Shown here: in pieces, positions 1 through 11,460 of the stretch
Position numbering within the stretch: position 1 is the first letter of the stretch
Layout: the number at the start of each line of letters is the position of its first letter
Source: Glossina fuscipes
Lineage: Eukaryota > Arthropoda > Insecta > Diptera > Glossinidae
Direction: 5' to 3'
Assembly (NCBI RefSeq): GCF_014805625.2
Contig: NW_023998414.1
Span: forward strand, 23,306,020 to 23,370,019
Length of the DNA stretch: 64,000 nt
Translations under genes and position numbers: made by a program
The notes under the pieces: generated by a model
What the model saw: the letters and a program-made list of their open reading frames with translations, nothing else
Told to the model about the DNA's origin: nothing
Databases searched by the model: none

Positions 1-34
<34 letters not shown>

Positions 35-540
35 GGTAACCATTTAAATTAATTCAAGATTTTTATGCTCTAAATAAGAATTTCTATTAATTCGATTTCT
101 TTTTTCTTACTTTTTCCTTATTGCACATGAAAATTGTACTCAAAAAAAAAAAAAAAAAAAAAGAAAAAAAGAAGAAAAAAAGTGAAGCTCGTTCTGAATT
201 TTCTAAAGTAAACTTAAATTTAAGTGGAAATAAAATCTATTCGCTTTATAAATGGTCACTAAAACAAAAGGACAACAAATGATTTCTTAATTATTTTTTC
301 ATTTTTATTGTTTTTGTCATAAGTAACTGATAGTGACGTATGAAAAAGATGATGTCATCGATGATATCGGTCAATGATTCTTAAGTGAGAAATAAAAAAA
401 AAATTCATTATTTTTGCAAATTTCGAATATATATATTAGCCAGAGAATGCGCCAAGGCTGAAAGGATCAGCGCAACGCTTCTCTAACATCGAAGGTTGAG
501 AGGTATCTTTATTTTGTCAAAACGTTTGCAATCTCCAGAA
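1..540. other. Non-coding, low-complexity sequence
   Basis: Starts inside a (TA)n block (1-31) and contains an A-rich run at 142-180. No coding signal is visible on either strand. Confidence 0.7.
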
Positions 541-950
541 AGACGTATCAGTATCAGTGACTCCGCAAAGTGTATACATTCTTGATCAGCATCAAATTCT
601 AAATCGATTTAATGATGTCCGTCTGCCTATCTGCGTGTCCGTCCGTCTGTATACTGTGTTTTGTAAACATTCTCCCGTCCACAAGAATACGGCTATCGAC
701 TTCAATTTTGTCAAAAGCTTTTGAGGTTCTCTTACGCAAGTTGGTATTATGAATGGGCCAAATCAGTCGAAGAACACGTCCATAGCATCACGAAAACATA
801 GAACACGTTTCCTTTTCAAAAAAAATAGAAAATTGCTTTTTTTTGCCCATTTTTTCGCGAGGCTGTAGCACGTATAAAAAAATGGGAAAAATTGACCACA
901 CCCACCCAATATTATAGCGTATTAAAAGTTTAATTTGCTTGCAATACATT
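541..950 (+). mobile_element. INE-1/DINE-like dispersed repeat, copy 1
   Basis: Carries the motif order I recall for Drosophila INE-1/DNAREP1-type elements: an AAAGTGTATACATTCTTGATC block (567 on), a GATTTAATGATGTCCGTCTG block followed by repeated TCTG/TCCG units (605-650), AACATTCTCCCGT (about 667), a TATCGACTTCAATTTTGTC block (about 693-711), GGTATTATGAATGGGCCAAAT (about 742), then a CACACCCACCCAATATTATAG block (about 896). The same order recurs at 44.0 kb and 32.4 kb in this window. Non-coding and non-autonomous. Family assignment is from memory of the signature; the repeat itself is directly visible. Confidence 0.6.
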
Positions 951-1300
951 TATGAGGCGCAGAAACAAGCTTCAAAAACGTCATCTGGAAGGTACCGAAA
1001 TATGTCCGTTTGTTCGTTTGCTCATCTATCCGCCTAAACATTCTCCCGTTAGCGAAAATGAAGGTATCGTCTACGAATTTGACAGTGACTTAAACTTTTC
1101 CAAGGACACGCCTACAACACCCACACGCCTATTAGACAAAAGCGTTTATTTTGAAAGAAGAAAATATCGACGGCGCCCATTCCCTATTATAGAGGATGAA
1201 AATTTAGTTATTTTTACTTATTTTGTCTTTTTTAGGATAACGATAATGGGTACAAAGGATTCGGTCATGACCGAGTATCATTTTTTTACTTGCCTGCTAT
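951..1300 (+). mobile_element. INE-1/DINE-like dispersed repeat, copy 2, head-to-tail with copy 1
   Basis: Repeats the internal signature of its neighbour (TCCGTTTGTTCGTTTG at about 1004, AAACATTCTCCCGTTAGC at about 1036, then a GTATCGTCTACGAATTTGACA block) and ends with GATAACGATAATGGGTACAAA, a perfect 14-nt palindrome at 1261-1274, and TTTTTTTACTTGC. The same ending is seen at 32.93-33.0 kb. The 125-codon open frame across 952-1329 is an accident of this repeat and not a gene. Confidence 0.6.
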
Positions 1301-2842
1301 TAAGAGTTGGAAAGGCACGCCTTCATTAAAAATAGTTCTCGAAAGAAACGTTAGAAATTTTTTTAGTCATTTCCAAGATATTTTCAAGCGGATATAGGCG
1401 ACATTTTCTAGCTCGACCGCGTTAGAGTTTTAAATTTGGGTAGTTTTTCCACAATCGTAATAAATTTCGACAAATTATTAAAAATAGTTTCTAAAAAAAG
1501 AATATGAATTTTATTTAGCTTTTTTGAAAGGCATTTCCATGATTCATCAGATAACCCTATAAATATTTTACGTCTTATAATTTGGACTTAGTAGGCATCC
1601 CAATCCAACTATATCAGAGTAAACGATATAAGGCAGACGATAGGTGTCCTTACTGGTTACATTCAAATATATCTTCGCATCCTTTATATTATGTATTCTT
1701 TATTGTACATATCTGTGTATATAGAAGAAGGAAGTGCGGGTTTTTTTATAGAACTTGGTGTCCAAATATAAAGAATGATTAATCCGTTGTACTGATAAGC
1801 AGACTTTAAGGCATAGAGCAACGGCTTTAAGCCCAATAATAGTATAAAACACTTTACAACGTTAGAGCTTGTGTCAATGCACAAACTTAGGTTAATTGTG
1901 AATTTAAGTTGTGCGTGCTTGGGCATAATTTTGATTTGGAGGACATATGTTTATTAAGAAGGCAGGTGATGTCCTCAAATACACAGCAATCACACAGTTT
2001 TCTTGATCAAAGGAGAAGAACAAAAGTTTGTTATTTCTCATAACTCAAATAAATTAAAAATGATGAGAAAGCAGGTGTATAAACTAAAACCTAACATAAT
2101 ACATAATATAAAAGTTAAGTTGAAAAAAATAAAAAAATAAATAAATAAACAGATTGAGAGAAATAAAAATAAACAAAATTTATTTAGCCCCTGCAAGTAT
2201 TCTTTTCTTTTTTTTTTTTTTGTTTCTTTCTACTACATAACTCACACAAAAGCATTTCTCTTTTCTTTTTTTTTTTCTTTTTCTGTCTCCTTTTATACAA
2301 AAATCTGCCAAACTCGATTTTATGCACTCATGCTTGGATGACCCAACATAAAGAAGACGTACCCATATATATATATATATATATATATAGAAATCTTTTC
2401 TCTTATTATGTGTTATTGTATGTATTATAGAGGTTGCTTGCCAGACTCAGGTAGCAGGCATCATAAAATCACAAAATTATAGCATTCGATTCAAGTTGAA
2501 AAACAGCTGCCATTTCTTTAAAAAAGGAAAAAAAAAGAAAGAAAAAAACGATATATTTATTTGTGTTATGATTTCACAACGTACACATAAACGATAATCT
2601 TGGGCAGCAATGCAAGATTGAAAAGCTACGGAGAGAAATCACAGCGTAAGAAAGTATTAAAATAAATGTGAAAAACCGAAAGAAACGATGAAGGGGGAAA
2701 CAGGAATAAACACATAAACATGATTCATAACTAAGAGGAATACCGACTTTTTATATGCCGTATGGATGCAAGAGGTATATTAAGTTGATTATTCGTTTGA
2801 AAAATCCAATGCACGACACTCGAGAGAGATGGTTCCTAAGAG

Positions 2843-2865
2843 TATTGCCGCATCAAACGGCAATA
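2843..2865. other. Short perfect hairpin followed by (AT)n
   Basis: TATTGCCG, a 7-nt loop (CATCAAA), then the exact reverse complement CGGCAATA, running straight into an AT repeat. Too short for a pre-miRNA. It may be a transposon end or chance. Confidence 0.35.
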
Positions 2866-3250
2866 TATATATATATAACTTGTCTTTCATTTACTTTCTT
2901 GATAGATCAATCGCGAATTTAATGTAATTTGCCTGTGCAAATACACACTACACATTACACTGTAAAGGTAGCATAGCATAGCGTCGATTTGAAATTTTCT
3001 ATATAGTATTTATAAGATAGATTCCATCTTAAATCCAATCCTCGTACCCTGGTAACTTAGAGAATTCAAAATTCGCTATTATCCCGCTATTATTTATTGT
3101 GTACATACATGTATTTTTAAACGCGCTCATATACTCTATAAAAAATTGAATTTAAGCTCTCTGCCTGAGTAAATTTCCAAGAATTGGTGTTCATAATAAA
3201 GACTTATAACCATGAAAGAATATCTCATCTTACCTTTAGTATCGTCTATA

Positions 3251-3252
<2 letters not shown>

Positions 3253-3284
<32 letters not shown>
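3253..3284 (+). repeat. Poly-A tract (32 nt)
   Basis: Uninterrupted A32 followed by further A-rich sequence to about 3312. It could be a retrotransposon tail, but no recognisable element lies directly upstream. Confidence 0.85.
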
Positions 3285-3286
<2 letters not shown>

Positions 3287-5205
3287 AATATAAAAAAATA
3301 AAAAAATAAAAATTGTATTGTTGTATATAAAATTTATTAATGTATGAGATTGTTTTGTTATAATTTTATCTTATGAAGAGGAGAAAGGGATAAAGGGAGA
3401 GTGTTAAAATATGACCTTTGGACTCGTTGATGTTATTAATTTTTCGTAAATATTAAAAAAAGTAAAAAATAATTGTAATAATAAAACCTGTCGCTCGCTC
3501 CACTCATGCTTTGTAGTCACCATATAACAGCAATTGTTTCTATCAGCTGCAGTAAAGTTTTAAATGAGTTTTTCTTTAGTTACATTGTTTTTCCTTCTAC
3601 AGGTTGTCGTCACATACGTTACTGTTGCGGTTGGTTAGCTGTTGTTGTTGTTGCTGTTGTTATTGTTTTTAAGTTCAGAAGTGAAAGACTTTTCATTAAA
3701 AAATACATTCAGTTATTTATTTATTTATTTTTTTCTTTCTTTATAAACATCGTTAAGAGCAAGATATGCTAAATTCTCGATACCGTTTGCATATCATTAA
3801 AATCTCTGAGCGGACGATGTGGGCCCGACTATCCTTTAAAGAATGTGGAAACAATTATAGCCAAACTTCAAAAGGAAATATCCTTTGTATACACCAAAGA
3901 TTTGTCATAGCTAGACTGGACTCGTTATCTTGAAAAGTATCTTTTTATCATAGGTTTTTTTTTAAAGATACAATTGTATCTTTTTCTTGTATCTTTTTTT
4001 CTTTTTTCTTTTATTGAAAAAAATAATTTCCAAACAGCTTCTAAAGATCAATTTATACTATAGAAACAAGTGAAAAATTACCATAGAGTAGATGCTCGCT
4101 CTTAATGCGATAATGCATGTTGTTGATAGAAATGGTCCTGGGTCGCTTTTAATATTAAACCTTTTATAATAATCCCTGACTTTTTACTATTTTACATTTG
4201 ATTGAAGATTTTAATTGGTCAAATTTTTATGCGTTGCCCAAAAGATACGAATAAGGAAAACATTTAAAATGTAAATCATATATCGAATGAGAGAAATAAA
4301 TGCAAAATAAAATTTTACTCGTATAAATATTGATTAAAATATTTGCTACTCTGTCATTGACAGATGTTAGGTAAATAGTATTTTCATTCTTTACTACGAG
4401 GCAACATTCTACGGCCAATTGGCCAAAAATATATTGCATAAAAGTAAATTTTCCTATAAAATTATATTTGAATTGAATGCAAACGGATCTGTAGTTTGCA
4501 GTTTCTTTAATTAGAAATATATGTATGTAAAGGGCATGCGATAGAAAATGAATAAATCTGAAGTTCACAAATGAATTTCACAACATATCCGTTTCACTAT
4601 TCGTATTACTTACTAATTCATTTTACATGAACGCAAACAAATAAGTCAAAGAATATTCTCCAGGCGAAGAATTTTCTCCTTTTAATAAAAGTCCTTTCAT
4701 TACGAAATTCAACTTATGCTAGAAAGTTGTGTTTTATTTGAAAGCTTACGTATTGTAGCCACGTTTTGCAGAAAACTATCGATAAAATATCGATCAGGGC
4801 CCGGTTCAATTGTAAATCACTCGGTTCAGCGTTACTTGCTTTGTGCCTGTGCTAGCTGGACGAATGGTTGCACCTCTAAACCGTCTAAAGCGTATAACTT
4901 CTTACCGTACGGATGTATTCGATTGTTGTCAGACTTTTGTCAGAAAAGGCCTCGAGATAGACTTATATCTTTCTGCCTGTATGGGTGTCCGTTTTGGCTT
5001 TTTTTGGGTTGAACTTATAGGCTGTAGGTTTTTTGAGACACAGACATGGTAAGGCCCATGCTATTTATTGAACATGATTCGGATCGGAGCACTTTTTCGC
5101 TCATTTCCCATTAAAATCCTTTTTCTAGCTTGTCATATGCATAACAATATTAACTGGTGTAGTCTATTTAAGGTTGGTCTGTGTCCCGTTGTAACTCTCT
5201 CTAAA

Positions 5206-5311
5206 AGAGAGATAGAGATAGAGAGAGAGAGAGAGAGAGAAAGAGAAAGAGTGAGAAAGAGAGAGAGGGAGAGAGAGACACAGAGAGAGAAAGATAGAGA
5301 GATAGATAGAT

Positions 5312-5344
<33 letters not shown>

Positions 5345-5376
5345 AAGAGAGAGAGAGTGAAAGAGAGAGAGAGAGA
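5206..5376 (+). repeat. 171-bp (GA)n-rich, almost pure purine tract
   Basis: A compound microsatellite of GA, GATA and GAAA units with very few pyrimidines, preceded by CTCTCT. In flies GAGAG motifs are bound by GAGA factor/Trl and Clamp; long purine mirror tracts can also form triplex DNA. No coding use: the Arg/Glu-rich frame across it is low complexity. Confidence 0.9.
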
Positions 5377-6017
5377 ACTAAACTAAAAATTTGAAATACG
5401 TTTTTTATATTTTTATATTTTTTTTTTTCACTGCTTAAATGGGAGAATAAACGGAAAAAGCCCTTAATTGATTCATATAATGTAACAAGTTTTGAATGCT
5501 ATCTGGAAGGTATGAGCCGAATTGTATTGTTTACGCGTTTGTTTATCTATCTTTATTCAAATTTTCGTGCAAAATTTTTATTTATCTTTTTAACGAGTTA
5601 TTTCTCTCCTCGCCTAAATAAATAATTTACTAACTTCAAAGAATAACAAGATTGTTTTTTCATTAAATCTTCTTAAAAGCTTCAAATGCTTCGTAAATGT
5701 GTTTTGTTGTTGTTGTTTTTTTTTTTGTTTTTTGTTTTTTGTTTTTTCTCTAAAGTCTATTTTATTCCTCTTCTTTTTTTTTCTCTTTTAAAGGGAGTAT
5801 TAAAAGTTGCATTCACGTATATGTTTTTGATTGTGCGCGCGTGTGTGTGTGTGTGTGAGTAAAACTTTATTCTAGATCTGATTTTTTTATAACCACAAGT
5901 ATTTTCCATTTACGTTGTTGGCTGTGGGCCAATATTATAGCTGTTTACCCATCTCTTGAGGGAGTTAGCATTACACGCTATGCATATATGTATGTATATA
6001 TGGATGTACATTTGCAT

Positions 6018-6053
<36 letters not shown>

Positions 6054-9000
6054 CATTCTCTCTATCGTTCCCTTTACATGTTAGTAATGGCTTTTTTCCC
6101 TTAATTTATTTGCCAATAAACTAAAATTTTGATGTTCTTCTTGTTGAAATTCTATGAAAATATGCAAAAACGTTTCAAGTTTTACTTTTTATTTATTTAT
6201 TTCTCCTCTTTTCCTTTCCTTTTTTTTTTTTTTTTCATTATTGTTACTGTGGTTATAAATTCTGAAAAAAATGTTGGGAATATTTCAAAAAATTATTTCA
6301 ATAACGAAAAAAAAGTAAAACAAAAAATACGAAAAGTAAAATATTCACATAAAATAATCTAAAGTTCGTTTAGAAAACAACTTCTCGCAGAACCGCAACG
6401 CATTTTGCAAATGATCCAGGCCCAACAAGATTCTCATCTAAGCTTAATATTACATATCGTAAATAGATAATGTTTTTCCTTTGCTTTGAACGAATAAGGG
6501 TTGATATCGATGCTGCATATAATGCAAGCAATTCTTACTGGATACTGGAGCAAATTTCATGTCCGCAAAAAAAAAAAAAAAACACGAAAATTCATTACTT
6601 ACCGGTGTTGGAAACGTTTTTATAGCGACTGGGATCTAATAAAAAACTCTCTTTACGTTCCCGACATGGTTCGAGGAAATATCTTCAGGAGAGCGAGAAA
6701 AAACACTTTACTCGCCAAAGCATGGTTATAAAAGAGAAAGTTATCTATTAGTATGGTGCCCGTCCGTGTCCTAGAAGCTTCATGTAGAGATAACCGCCCG
6801 AACGATACACACTCGAAGCACGTTTGTCGATATAACGATGCATACTATGATTATCGGCCGATAAACGAGAAGAGTGCTGTAGAACCATTGTAACCGTGAA
6901 GGGCAGCGGCGGTCTTTCACGTTCTGATTACAACCATATCTTGCATTGAAGATGACTTGAACTAGATTAAGCTTTCGGCTTTCGAGAATTTTTTGCAAAC
7001 GTTTTCCTTGCATACTGCAAGGGCTAAGTTCGGAATTTCGTAACTCCTTGTCAAATTAAAGAGAGTTTTTTTATGCAGTTACCGGTCCACGCAGATGTGA
7101 AGGTAAAATACTATATCGTCTAATATTCTTCTTCTGTTCTATTCTTATCTACGAACGGTATTCGACTTTATAATGCGTCAACCTTGTCATGCTCGTCATA
7201 TCATCGGCTGCTCCTCGATTAAAAACTCGCTCGTTAGACATGCGTTGTTGCAAGAATTACTGTCAAAAACCTAAACTAATTAACTGAAAAGCAAAACTTG
7301 TAAATAAGATTTTCATCGCAATTTATCACCCAAGTGTACTCATAGTGTTATCTGGCAAAATTAAGAAAGTTATCGAGCATCCCGCTTACCTCTGCGATTT
7401 TTTTCGAAGGCATTAAAGAGGCAATGTCTGTTTAATTATATCGATTTGATATGGTCAGTGTGTGATGTTGGCTTCCTCGTATGGATAATCGGTAAGGGAA
7501 ATATTTTTTCGTTCGATAAATTGAACGGGAGAAGTGAATTAAATTTATTAGTAAAAATTCGTTATATATTATATTCATTTATTTATTTATTTATTTTTTC
7601 CTTCTTCTTCTTCTTATTATTATTATTACGTATACAATAATCCATTTTCCCTGCTTTTGAATTGCGGTTAAAACGTTACGCGTCTGATGTCTGCTGTTAA
7701 TTGAAAAGATGACAACGCATTTTTCGCCATATGACAGTGATGTTGACAGGTGACAAGATTTGTCACAAATTACGTTATTTAAACAAAAAAAAAAAAAAAA
7801 ACAAGAAGAAGAAGAAAAAGAAAAAGAAGAAAAACTCTCTTTACGAATTTTTCTCATATTCATGTATGCGTGAACTGGAAAAGGACACGTATGCATACAT
7901 GCAGTGGCATTAAGTGGCATCTGAATTTTTTTTTTTTAAGGGAAATTAAATACGAAAAAGATTTTGCGCGATTTGAATCTGCATATATACTTATCTTTTC
8001 TTGTGCTATTACTTGTTTTAGAATGCTAAGCTATCTAATAATTTTTGATTGTTTCTCGCCAATAGACGCATCCGGGCGCCAACAAGACTTACTTTACTGC
8101 AATTACTGCAAATAGTGCGAAGAAAATCCTATTTTTTTATTTTAAATTATATTTATTCATGTTCTCAACATACAATCGTACATCATATACTAGCCATTGA
8201 AGTTAATATGTACATGTCTTGACGATGGATGACACGTGGAAAAGTTTTACAAAAATTTAATGAAAAAAATTTAAAATAAATTGTAATAGCATTACTTAAC
8301 ATTAACATTTTATTACGCAGAAAAAAAAAACATCTGAACAAAAATTATGAAATATATATTCATTAGAAAATATTAATCGATTTCCAAAGAAAAAAAAAAA
8401 AAAAAACATCGCTTATAAGTAACATCCGCTTGAAAAAACGCCTTCTAAAAAATACTTGAACTCTCGCTTATCTCTTCCGTATATCATGTACAAATGTTAA
8501 TGAAAATTTTTTGTTTATATAGAAAAGAAAAAAAAAAAACACACACACACAAACAAACAATTTAACATAAAACTTGCATGAATGTATTACGTATGTAGGT
8601 TGGATAAAAGTGTTTCATAAGCTTTTTACATATGTCAGTCGAGCGCTTGCGTTCACGTTATACATATGTATAATATATATGAAAGGCATACTCAACCGAA
8701 TCAATTTCGATATTGTATGCGTTCGTTGCATTGTTTTCATAACATTTCAAATGAATATTTTATGCGCGTGTATGTGTGTGTATTTATAGCGAATTTCTTA
8801 TAAAAGTGAAGGGTATCTGCATTTCGGCCGTAACTAAATTCAAGTTTGTAATTTAACATTCACTTCATTGTCCTTGTGTTTGTCGTTGTTTTGTCACAGC
8901 AGTGGATACCGGGTTGTTGTTTGTATCGTTGATTTCTTTTTCTTTACGATTGTTATAATTTTTAAATACATTTTTAATGTTTAACACAAATAAAAAATTA

Positions 9001-9520
9001 AATTCAATAAATGTTTTCCTACATATGCATATATATCTTTATACAGGTTTTGAGTTTCCATGTGAAAGCAATCTTCTTATTTAAATAATTTGTGGTTAAT
9101 TTAAATTTTTGTAAATTTCCGATTGTTAGCATCTAATAAAACGAACGGAAAAATGCACGAATATTTGAGAACGAGAGTGAGTTTAATAGGCAAACGGGGC
9201 TAGTGGCAGCGAAAGCTGCCTACAAAGATTACATATTATGGGAGGTATGAAAACTTCCCCTGAAAGTGTAATTTGCCCGTAAATGACCCTAACTGTCGAG
9301 GTGATTATTATCAAGTCGCATCATTGGCGTCATCTTCTCTTGTTAGTATCTGAAGACGATTTTCAACGGCATAGTTTGTACTAGCGTTGCACGTAGTGTT
9401 GAAGCATTCGCCGGTAGTGTTTTTCTTTTGTCCGAACAATACAAAGCAGATCTTCGTAGAGGTCAAATTTTAAAGGTATATATATGTATGGGTACCGTGA
9501 CTGTGACAAGTCGACAATGT
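5377..9520. other. Non-coding stretch with dense simple repeats
   Basis: Contains GTTTTTT-type repeats at 5703-5750, (GT)n at 5832-5857, T34 at 6020-6053, A-run at 6569-6584, TTA/TTC repeat at 7573-7627, A/AAG-rich block at 7784-7835 and A-run at about 8391-8406. The segments 6590-7010 and 9180-9450 are less repetitive and of more balanced composition, but no frame in them resembles a protein I know. Confidence 0.55.
6020..6053 (+). repeat. Poly-T tract (34 nt)
   Basis: Uninterrupted T34. It may be the antisense of an A-tail or simple slippage expansion. Confidence 0.85.
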
Positions 9521-9602
9521 TTTGACTTTGATGGGATCAGAAGAGTGTGATCTATCACCAGACGCTATTAATCGATTTTATAGGTGCGCTGCAAAAGGCA
9601 GT

Positions 9603-9695
9603 CCTCGCGTCTCTTATTCACCAGCCTTGAGGAATTCCTCCCATTACGATTTGTTTTCATCGATGGGTCGCTCATCCCTTAAGCAAAGCTTTGGT
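9603..9695 (+). pseudogene. Mariner transposase C-terminal remnant
   Basis: The + frame reads YSPALRNSSHYDLFSSM followed by GRSSLKQSF. This matches the mariner-family stretch around the third catalytic aspartate (pattern YSPDLAPSDYxLFxSMxxxL..F, Tc1/mariner DD34D superfamily). In this copy the catalytic Asp position reads His and the neighbouring Leu-Ala-Pro is lost, so it cannot be active. The surrounding 76-codon frame begins and ends in unrelated sequence. I infer an old, fragmented mariner insertion; the family call rests on this one motif. Confidence 0.5.
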
Positions 9696-9779
9696 TTGTG
9701 CGTTGTTGTAGGAGAAACGAGTCCCGGAAAAGAGGAAATATTTTTAAAGTAATCGCATCCACAAACTGTTAGATAGGTG

Positions 9780-10548
9780 AGGAAAATAAACAACTAGCGA
9801 TGGCAAATGCTTCAATCAAAATATTTTTTCCCTTTCATATTTAAGATTTTAGCTGAAAAAATTCAGGAAAATTCGACTCAATATTGCAATGCAAAACAAT
9901 CTCTGCAGAGAAGGTGTATGTATTTTCATACTTATTGATTAACTTGCAAAGCGTAGAACAATACCTATCTAATACTATTCCAAATCGAGTAATGCGCATT
10001 GGTTGTAGTGTGGCATAGAGAAGTATGGACGGTTCACCTTGCGGTTAATTCACTTTGTATCTTTTTGCTTTGTATGTCTCGTACAGTATCGAGCACTTAT
10101 TTCAATTATTACAATTACATTCCATTACATATTGTGCACTAAATAGTCGATTAAGTTGATTAATTCAGAATTGTCGAGACGGAGATTAAACTTTAGTTGA
10201 TTATCATCAACGACTATGGTATGGATAAATATAGACTACTTTTCACTTTTGTTTTCACAATACTTAATAAAGATAATTATGGCTTATGCAATTTTAAATG
10301 ATACATCGTTTTATAATAAATCATATGTAAATCAAAGCTTGTAGGAGCTATTTGCATGTATTTTAATCGGCGAAAATGATAAAGTAATGCGAGTTATCAA
10401 TATGCGCAAAAGTTAAATCCGATGAAATTTCGCAATAAATGCCTTTGTCAAGTGAAAATTTAATTTGGCGTAAAGTTTTATATAATCATTCTCGAAATTG
10501 TCCATTTTGGTACTTTAGCGGTTAATTTTAACAAATTAATACTATTAT

Positions 10549-10580
<32 letters not shown>

Positions 10581-11230
10581 TTTATTGACATTTTAGCTTC
10601 TGAGTATACGTCCGATTTTTTTTAATATGACTATCCCAAGACAAAGCTATAGAGTTCGCATTGCAGGCAAAGTTCTCAATTTCAAATAAAACTAATACAG
10701 ACGTCACGTCAGGGCAAACGCGACGCGTGATAGCTTCTAAAAATTTTATTGCATTTCAAGTTCCATTTTTTAACTTAGTGCACAGCTACGTAGTAATCAT
10801 CTGCACTCTGCAATGGCGGCATACGAGATGCTTCGCAGTTTGCCGATGCTTCTGGGGCTAAAAGAAAAAAAATTAAGATCAAATTGCAGGGATGTATGCA
10901 AGGGTATATTTTGTCTAAACTGCTAGGACTACTGTGTCGAATTTCAATGTCATAAACGCCATTAGTGTCTCAGTTGTCGATTTTTGACTTTTACAATTTG
11001 TGATTTTGCTGAGCAAAGAATTTTCATTCGATTGCATTCGCGAAATGAAATTTCGTCTGCAAAAACGTTCGTCGGGTTGTTGCAGAGAACGTTTGCTGAG
11101 CACACTTTGTGAGAACGTAATGTTGACAAGTAGTATAAACAATTCAAAGACGACCGATAATGAGCTGAAGACGAAAAGCGCTTAGGATGACGATAAACTC
11201 TTACCTATGTATGTCATGTCCAAAAAATCA
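9780..11230. other. Non-coding stretch between two mariner remnants
   Basis: AT-rich with an (ATT)n block at 10551-10580. Open frames around 10915-11185 overlap one another on both strands and have no recognisable domain. Confidence 0.5.
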
Positions 11231-11235
11231 AAGGT

Positions 11236-11460
11236 TTATTGCTCAAAACCCGTCGTTTTGCTGATGATGTTGGTATTGCAAAAGGCTCAAAAGTCAGCAA
11301 CAGTCTACACGATATTTTGGGCCTGAAACGCGTCAAATGTCAGGGAGTTTGCTTTGAAAAAGATCGTGAGGAGATGATTTCTGATTATCAATCGGCCATG
11401 AAACATACTATTACGCATATCGTGGAAAAGGTGAGTCAAAATCTTGGTCTTACCCTTTAG
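11236..11460 (+). pseudogene. Mariner transposase N-terminal/linker remnant
   Basis: The frame runs to a TAG at 11458-11460 and includes FADDVGIAKGSKVSNSLHDI followed by LGLKRVKCQ, then FEKDREEMISDYQSAMKHTI. This is the usual order of the second helix-turn-helix (xIAxxxGISxGSVxxILHxxLGxxRV) and the linker leading to the first catalytic Asp in mariner transposases. One extra residue (SKVS for SVS) and loss of the TGDE motif after MKHTI indicate decay. It has no ATG of its own. It lies downstream of the C-terminal remnant at 9.6 kb in the same orientation, so the two are separate insertions or a rearranged one. Confidence 0.6.

Larger units (their letters stand above)
1310..5200. other. Non-coding stretch rich in simple repeats
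   Basis: AT-rich with many homopolymers: T-runs near 2205 and 2266, (AT)n at 2365-2389, A32 at 3253-3284, and a GTT-rich patch at 3641-3668. Short open frames here have low-complexity or Phe/Tyr/Ile-rich translations and no recognisable domain. A perfect 8-bp hairpin lies at 2843-2865. Nothing here supports a gene. Confidence 0.6.

Noticed and set aside
952..1329. 125-codon + strand open frame
   Set aside because: Lies wholly inside an INE-like non-coding repeat, whose other copies at 32.4 and 44.0 kb are not open in the same frame.
2843..2865. Rho-independent terminator
   Set aside because: The hairpin is followed by AT dinucleotides and not a T-run, and the DNA is clearly eukaryotic.
4840..5060. 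Possible INE-like copy (TGTCCGTTTTGG, TCAGAAAAGGCC)
   Set aside because: Only one short signature-like word is present and none of the ordered blocks of the other copies.
7591..7920. 109-codon minus-strand Ser/Phe-rich frame
   Set aside because: Built from the reverse complement of A/AAG and TTA/TTC repeats.
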